A stretch of DNA of 64,000 nt, taken from the NCBI RefSeq assembly GCF_001767295.1, contig NZ_CP014944.1:2108001-2172000 (forward strand), read 5' to 3'. Below, in pieces: positions 59,096 through 64,000 of the stretch (the first letter of the stretch is position 1; every line of letters begins with the position of its first letter). The stretch comes from Colwellia sp. PAMC 20917 (GTDB lineage Bacteria; Pseudomonadota; Gammaproteobacteria; Enterobacterales; Alteromonadaceae). Under the pieces are notes generated by a model that saw only the letters and a program-made list of their open reading frames with translations, did not search any database and had not been told where the DNA came from. The position numbers and the translations under genes are program-made.

Positions 59096-59137
59096 ATTGT
59101 TATGTTCTGAAATTATTCACATACTTGGAGTTTTGAA

Positions 59138-59194
59138 ATGAAAATATCAAGCACTCTCATAAATAAACACACACCGTATTATATTACACTTTAA
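59138..59194 (+). other. Short orphan reading frame with a good ribosome-binding site
   Basis: An 18-codon frame (MKISSTLINKHTPYYITL) starts eight bases after GGAG at the left of the long gap. It could be the surviving start of a gene destroyed by the insertion and decay seen just to its right. It has no other support. Confidence 0.25.
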
Positions 59195-59365
59195 TTTAAC
59201 CGTTACCGATAAACTGGTAAAGTCCAAAAGCACTGCCCACAAGTTACTGAACACTCCCTGCTCCCAGTATAGCTAACAATGTCAATACATTTACCCAAAA
59301 CCAACCATTAATCATGCTAGCATTCTTGTGATAAACATTGAAGATTAACCACGAGTGAAATCAGC
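59195..59365. other. Remainder of the PEP-CTERM to prsT gap
   Basis: Between the short frame and the IS66 remnant; no gene. A minus-strand membrane-like stretch (MINGWFWVNVLTLLAIL, about 59255-59320) is followed by a stop and may be a further relic or chance. Confidence 0.35.
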
Positions 59366-59834
59366 TTAAACAATGCCAACTAACCCCATTAATCGATTTC
59401 GAAAATCAACAAACCGAAACTGAGTATGTAAAAATATCTTTAGAGCTTCTGAGAATATGTTCATCAAATAAACTCACGTAATAATTGAGCTAAATAAAGA
59501 GCGGGAGCTTTACTCGGTAAAGTGAAAGATTCACAGCCACTGTCTGAAGATATTGACTCAAGGCGGAAAAAAATTTCAACTTCTTGTATTATTCTTGCTT
59601 GAATAAAAGCATTTTGACTCACACCTAACTTTTTACAACATGTATAAAGTTACCGTTGATATTTGGTGTTGATGACAATAACCAACGATGATTAAGCCAC
59701 TCATATTTGCTCTTTGAAAATGTTTTGCCATTGAGATTGACTGTGGATAATATCCATAAATTTCTCAAAATTGTTTTGAAGTAACTTACGTAAACTAAAG
59801 ATCATTTGTTAGATGCATTTATTCGGACGCTCAC
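59366..59834 (-). pseudogene. Decayed remnant of an IS66-family insertion sequence (tnpA and tnpB parts)
   Basis: On the minus strand, in three frames broken by stops and frameshifts, 59464-59805 reads like the small IS66 accessory protein TnpA: SQWQNIFKEQ, SGL..., CHQHQIS, KKLGVSQNAFIQARII and finally LPSKAPALYLAQLLREF. The next frame overlaps its stop and begins like TnpB (59366-59464: ALKIFLHTQ, then DFRNRLMGLVGIV) before a stop. GTGAGCGTCCGAAT at 59821-59834 may be the left terminal repeat. No tnpC-type transposase is left. It cannot move by itself. Confidence 0.7.
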
Positions 59835-59864
59835 TGTGATGCGACATATACGTAAGTAATAAAA

Positions 59865-59905
59865 AGTAAAAAAAAGACCAGATGCTTAATACGCTGGTCT
59901 TCATT
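59865..59905 (-). terminator. Terminator of the TPR gene
   Basis: AAGACCAG (59874-59881) and CTGGTCTT (59894-59901) form a stem, followed on the minus strand by a long T-run. It ends transcription of the prsT-like gene, whose stop is about 70 bases away. Confidence 0.9.
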
Positions 59906-59971
59906 GACTTTCTAAATATCTATTAGGAAATACTAATTAAAAATAAACTCATATATTACTTTATGAATTAG

Positions 59972-62632
59972 TTACATAGACAAAGCTTTATTATACTTAA
60001 CCTTTATTTTCTCATCATTATTTGACAATTCAAGAGCACGTTTTAAGTAATGTAACGCTTGTTTTTTATCACCCAAGTGTATTTTTATTTCACCAATAGT
60101 ATCTAAGACCTCAGGAATATTTGGCGCAAGCTCAATAGCTTGCATCCCATATTTATTAGCGAGTGCTAAATCTCCCTCTTTTAAATATATTCCTGCTAAA
60201 TTATTCAATGCTGGAATATTTTTCGTTGATGTCTTTACAATTATTTCATAATGGGACTTAGCTAATTTTGATTTTATAGCAAGATATTGATCTGCCAACA
60301 ACACCCTGCTACGAATATCATCAGGTTTGTCGCTTAAGTGACGCTCAAGAAACTCTAAACCCAGCGACTGCTTTTTTGATACATAATATGTAAGATAAAT
60401 TAATGTTGAGTATTTAGCATTGGGGCTTGCTTTATAGCCACTTATCAACAGAGGCAAAGCTTGCGTGTATTGCTTTTGTGAAAATAATATTTGCCCTCTT
60501 ATCCCTTGTGTAAAAGGTAAGTTTAACTCCTCAGTATTTAGTGTACTTAATATGTCACTTGAGGCTAAAGGCGAGTTACTTAACATTAACAAATGTGCTT
60601 TTATAATTTTTAGTTTGTTATTTTTGACTATTTCTCTTATTGCATTATTTACAGTCTCTATTGCTCCTTCGATATCATTTTCATTTTCTTGCAAATCAAT
60701 TTTTTGAAGCCACGCAGTTAACAGCTTAGGGTTGAATTCCAACCAACGTGTATATGTCAGTAATGCTTTATCAATCTGTTTTGTTCCTTTATAACTAGCA
60801 GCAAGCATGGACCAATAATCATCTGGTAAACTCTGCACTTCATTCTCATCTATCGCGATTAACAGCTGAATAATGTTTGAGTATTTACGTTCTGATAACC
60901 AAGCACCTGCTAAAATCAATCTATACTGCATAGATTTTTTTTCTGCAAAAGCTTCTTGCAGATAGACGATAGCCTGACTTGTATCGCCTTGTGCTTTTTT
61001 AATCCGATAATTTATAACCAAAGCACCTAAATTAGTAGGCTGTTTAAGTAATATTTTTGACACAGATTTATGTGCTTCAACAAAGTTCTCACTTTTTATG
61101 TGTTCTTTCACAAAAAACATAAGTGCAGTAACATTATCAGGCTCTAAGGATAATGCTTTTGTAAAACTATTTTTAGCTTTATTAAATTCTTTTGTTTTTA
61201 AATAAATAGCCCCCTCAAGGTTATATGATAAAACATCCTCAGGGAATTCTACTTGCATGTTTTTCACCATTTTTAATGCTTTGTCAAAATTATTTGTTTC
61301 CACATATGCAGCAACTAATGATAATTTCGCCTGTAAGTGATCAGGGGATACGTCAACCGCTTTCTCAAGATCTAAAAGACCTTCCATATCTTTAAGTGAT
61401 AATTTTAAAATACCAAGTTTCATGATGTTTGATATATCGTTTAACTCGGTGCCTTCTAATTTTTTAATTACCTTTTTAGCTTTTTCATCTTTTCCTTCAC
61501 GTATCAAAGCATAAGTCGCAGCTACATAAAGTGAAGTATCGTCCTCTGATATTTTTTCAAATTGTTCAAGGTTTTCAGTAGCATCATCGTAATACCCTAG
61601 GGCTAACTCTGTCATCGTCAAGATTCTAAAAGCAGGGTGAGCTTTATCCAACTGTTCTTTGAGAGGAGAAAGATATCGGTATGATTGTTCGTATTCTTCC
61701 AATTGATAGGCGATAACACCGGTTAGTAGTTTATTCCCTGGTGTATCTAAACCATTTTGCATTGCTTTAACTAAATGTAATTTCGCATTCAATAAATCAT
61801 TTTTGGCATATCTAACAACGCCCTTGAGCTGGTTGGTAAATGCATGATTAGGTGCAACTAAAAGTACTTCGTCTAGGTGAACTTCAGCTTCATCATAATT
61901 TTCATTTTTAACATAAGAATTCGCTAACATTAACTGAATGCTTATATCGTCTGGTTGAATTTCTTGGTATCTTTTGAATGCTACAATTGCTTGCTTATAA
62001 TTTTGATCAGCAAAGGATAATTGCCCTTTTAACATCAGCCCATCAATAAAGTCTGGTGTCTCCAAAAATAATTGTTCAAGGATATTTAATGCTTCACGAT
62101 TATTTTTTTCACTGGTTGCTAAATATGCAGCACCTAATCTTCCATATGAAGAATCAGCGGATATTTCAATTGCATTATTAATAGCTTGGTATGCTAGTTC
62201 ATCTTTGTTTAATCTAAATAGAGAGAGTGCCTTATATACACCGACTAAAGCCCAATCTTCCGGTTGACTAAAAGATAGTCCTTCGGAAAACTCAAGAATT
62301 TCAGAATATTTATTCTGTATCTTATAAGCACGCAATAAAAGAATGGCTGCATCTATATTGCCTAATTCATAAGCCTTTAATAGTTCTTTTTCTGCATTTA
62401 AGCCAGAACCTGACTCTAGATATATTTTACCAAGCAATACTCTTGCATTTGAGTTATTAACATCATTTTGTATTACATTCTTTAAATTAATTATGGCTGC
62501 ATTAACATCACCATTTTTTAATGCGACAGTTGCTGAAGCTATTTGCTCTTCTGCAGTTTTATTTTCACTACAAGCACCTAATAATAAAACAGTAATTAAA
62601 ATTGAAATCGCTAAATTAGAGTTCTTTCTCAT
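59972..62632 (-). CDS. prsT: PEP-CTERM system TPR-repeat lipoprotein, PrsT-like
   Basis: Encodes 886 residues: lipoprotein signal with LLLGAC (Cys21), then about twenty TPR-like repeats over the rest. Its start (AEEQIASATVALKNGDVNAAIINLKNVIQ) matches PrsT, a TPR lipoprotein found near exosortase and PEP-CTERM genes. The role is thought to be in export or assembly of exopolysaccharide. It starts 45 bases after the preceding TPR gene, which runs off the right edge. Confidence 0.82.
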   Translation of the reverse strand: MRKNSNLAISILITVLLLGACSENKTAEEQIASATVALKNGDVNAAIINLKNVIQNDVNNSNARVLLGKIYLESGSGLNAEKELLKAYELGNIDAAILLLRAYKIQNKYSEILEFSEGLSFSQPEDWALVGVYKALSLFRLNKDELAYQAINNAIEISADSSYGRLGAAYLATSEKNNREALNILEQLFLETPDFIDGLMLKGQLSFADQNYKQAIVAFKRYQEIQPDDISIQLMLANSYVKNENYDEAEVHLDEVLLVAPNHAFTNQLKGVVRYAKNDLLNAKLHLVKAMQNGLDTPGNKLLTGVIAYQLEEYEQSYRYLSPLKEQLDKAHPAFRILTMTELALGYYDDATENLEQFEKISEDDTSLYVAATYALIREGKDEKAKKVIKKLEGTELNDISNIMKLGILKLSLKDMEGLLDLEKAVDVSPDHLQAKLSLVAAYVETNNFDKALKMVKNMQVEFPEDVLSYNLEGAIYLKTKEFNKAKNSFTKALSLEPDNVTALMFFVKEHIKSENFVEAHKSVSKILLKQPTNLGALVINYRIKKAQGDTSQAIVYLQEAFAEKKSMQYRLILAGAWLSERKYSNIIQLLIAIDENEVQSLPDDYWSMLAASYKGTKQIDKALLTYTRWLEFNPKLLTAWLQKIDLQENENDIEGAIETVNNAIREIVKNNKLKIIKAHLLMLSNSPLASSDILSTLNTEELNLPFTQGIRGQILFSQKQYTQALPLLISGYKASPNAKYSTLIYLTYYVSKKQSLGLEFLERHLSDKPDDIRSRVLLADQYLAIKSKLAKSHYEIIVKTSTKNIPALNNLAGIYLKEGDLALANKYGMQAIELAPNIPEVLDTIGEIKIHLGDKKQALHYLKRALELSNNDEKIKVKYNKALSM

Positions 62633-62677
62633 GAGATTATATGTCCTTAATTTTATTATTTATGTTAGTCACATTTT

Positions 62678-64000
62678 CTATAGTTTTGGATTGACCCGAT
62701 TAGTTAATTGCTCTTTTCTATTCATTATCTCTATGTTTTTACTTTTTATTCGTGTCAGCACCGCCATTGCTTCTTGATTTTTATCATTTGCAATGAGCAC
62801 CTCTGCATAATTCAGAGATATACTTGGATCTTTTCCTTGTGTTATATCATAGGCTTTCATAATAGCTTGCCACGCATCAATTTTACGCCCTGATTTAAGT
62901 AAAACCATTGCTCTGGTATCGATAACATTAGGATGATTAGGTGCTAACTTAATTGCTTCAGCAGAATACTTTAATGCTAGCTCTACATTATCATTTTCAA
63001 GGTTTAACCAAGCCAAATTATTGAGAACAACAATATCATCAGGTCTTTCTAACAGCATTTTTTCATAAAGGGGTATAGCCTTTTCTTGTTGTGTCTCAAG
63101 ATAATAATTAGCCAGTATAGAACGAACATTATTATTCGAGCCTTTAACTTCAAGAAAATCTTCTAAGGTGGATATCGATTCATCTGTTGAACCAGCACCT
63201 TTTTGTGCTATAGCAAGCAAAATGACATTTTTACCTGATGGGAAGCTCTCATAGAAATTTTTTAAAAGTGGAATGGCTTTTAAATAATTTTTTTCTAAAA
63301 GTAAAATTCGACCGTCAACACCTCCAACAACCTTTTCATTAATGTCGCTGTCTAAAAACTCAGGATAAAAAGATTTAGCTGACTGCAACTTACCGTTATC
63401 AAGTAATATTTGCATCTTAGCGGCTTTCAGCATCGTATTATTTTTTTGATATCCACTTAACGCTTTATCGACAAGACTCAAAGCCGACTCAACGTCTTTA
63501 TTACGCATGTATTGATCTAATACTAATATAATAGGTTCGACTGCATATGGATTTGTTTTAATCCATTTGTCGATCACAGCAGAGACGCCATTGCCTTTGT
63601 TAATATTGCGATGAGCCACAACACTTAATTGCCAAAGCTTAGCCGGAGAGCTTATTGATGCTTCAAACGAATCAAGAATACTTAACGCATCTTTATAATT
63701 ATTTTGATCGATTAACACTTGAGCATATAACAGCCCAAAAGCTAAATCATCCGTACTAGACTCAAATATGTCTTTTATTTTTGATGTAGCTAAATCCCTT
63801 CTGTTTAGGTCTGTTCTAGCAACCACATAATATAGTTCTAGCATTTTTTCATTTTCAGGAAAAACACTTAGACCCAGTTCTGACAATCGGGTTGCTTCAG
63901 CGGGTTCATTTTGTTTCAAAGCTATATTAATTAAGTTTGAAATAGCAAAATAATTTTTTGGAGATAACTCTAAGCTTTTGTTTAAACTAACTTTAGCTAA
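62678..64000 (-). CDS. TPR-repeat protein, C-terminal part (runs off the right edge)
   Basis: The frame is open to the right edge of the window: the TTG at 63919 is only an internal codon, and 27 further TPR-like codons (SLELSPKNYFAISNLI) precede it. At least 441 residues of TPR repeats are visible, close in style to the next gene. It may be a second PrsT-type protein of the PEP-CTERM system, but the N-terminus with any lipoprotein signal is outside. Both TPR genes probably form one operon. Confidence 0.8.
   Translation of the reverse strand, partial: LAKVSLNKSLELSPKNYFAISNLINIALKQNEPAEATRLSELGLSVFPENEKMLELYYVVARTDLNRRDLATSKIKDIFESSTDDLAFGLLYAQVLIDQNNYKDALSILDSFEASISSPAKLWQLSVVAHRNINKGNGVSAVIDKWIKTNPYAVEPIILVLDQYMRNKDVESALSLVDKALSGYQKNNTMLKAAKMQILLDNGKLQSAKSFYPEFLDSDINEKVVGGVDGRILLLEKNYLKAIPLLKNFYESFPSGKNVILLAIAQKGAGSTDESISTLEDFLEVKGSNNNVRSILANYYLETQQEKAIPLYEKMLLERPDDIVVLNNLAWLNLENDNVELALKYSAEAIKLAPNHPNVIDTRAMVLLKSGRKIDAWQAIMKAYDITQGKDPSISLNYAEVLIANDKNQEAMAVLTRIKSKNIEIMNRKEQLTNRVNPKL

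Noticed and set aside
62678-63919. TPR gene starting at 63919
   Set aside because: The TTG there is internal; the frame is open with TPR-like codons to the edge of the window.

Overview
The window looks like chromosomal DNA of a psychrophilic or marine gammaproteobacterium of the order Alteromonadales, most likely Colwelliaceae (Colwellia or a close relative). The grounds are low GC content, gammaproteobacterial housekeeping blocks in familiar order (metJ/metBL; nnr-tsaE-amiB-mutL-miaA-hfq-hflXKC-yjeT-purA; orn/rsgA/psd; gpsA-secB-grxC-yibN / gpmI-envC-yibQ), a type-2 EF-G, and a PEP-CTERM/exosortase-associated locus. This is inference from protein similarity and gene order; no database was searched.

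Layout. 1-0.7 kb: start of the S10 ribosomal operon (rpsJ, rplC running off the left edge) with its promoter and leader. 0.75-4.4 kb: a four-gene cluster of ECF sigma factor, anti-sigma factor, a PDZ-containing exported protein and a lipoprotein. 4.7-7.7 kb: fusA (type 2) and rluF, convergent around one terminator. 8-9.5 kb: a conserved protein of unknown role whose 3' end is duplicated downstream. 9.7-13.9 kb: metL-metB diverging from metJ, with two clusters of Met boxes between. 14.6-17.7 kb: maeB and purA. 17.8-28.5 kb: yjeT and the long hfq/hflXKC cluster. 28.5-35 kb: queG, then a receiver-TPR protein, a DUF1289 protein and a very large kinase-like protein; both signalling proteins lack the catalytic residues of two-component systems. 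35-39 kb: thioesterase-like gene, orn, rsgA, psd. 39-46.5 kb: a BlaI/M56 pair with a TonB-like C-terminus, a CpxP-CpxR-CpxA set with a CpxR-type box, pldB and fieF. 46.6-54.4 kb: trmL, gpsA-secB-grxC-yibN, gpmI-envC-yibQ and a trypsin-like protease. 54.5-64 kb: a patatin-like phospholipase, a PEP-CTERM-associated acyltransferase, a ThiF/E1-like adenylating enzyme, a PEP-CTERM protein behind a sigma-54-like promoter, a decayed IS66 remnant, and two TPR genes (PrsT-like; the second runs off the right edge).

Two things stand out. First, four genes (the 483-residue unknown, yjeT, the DUF1289 gene and envC) each have one terminus copied in tandem into the adjoining intergenic DNA. The 5' copies keep their start codon, and in yjeT a strong ribosome-binding site too. 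The 3' copies of the unknown gene keep its C-terminal codons and stop. The repeat families are unrelated to each other, so this is not one mobile repeat. Second, the right end groups an acyl-amino-acid-synthase-like acyltransferase with an E1-like adenylating enzyme lacking the usual zinc cysteines, next to a calcium-loop PEP-CTERM substrate. No exosortase gene lies in the window.

No tRNA, rRNA, CRISPR array, prophage or intact insertion sequence was recognised.
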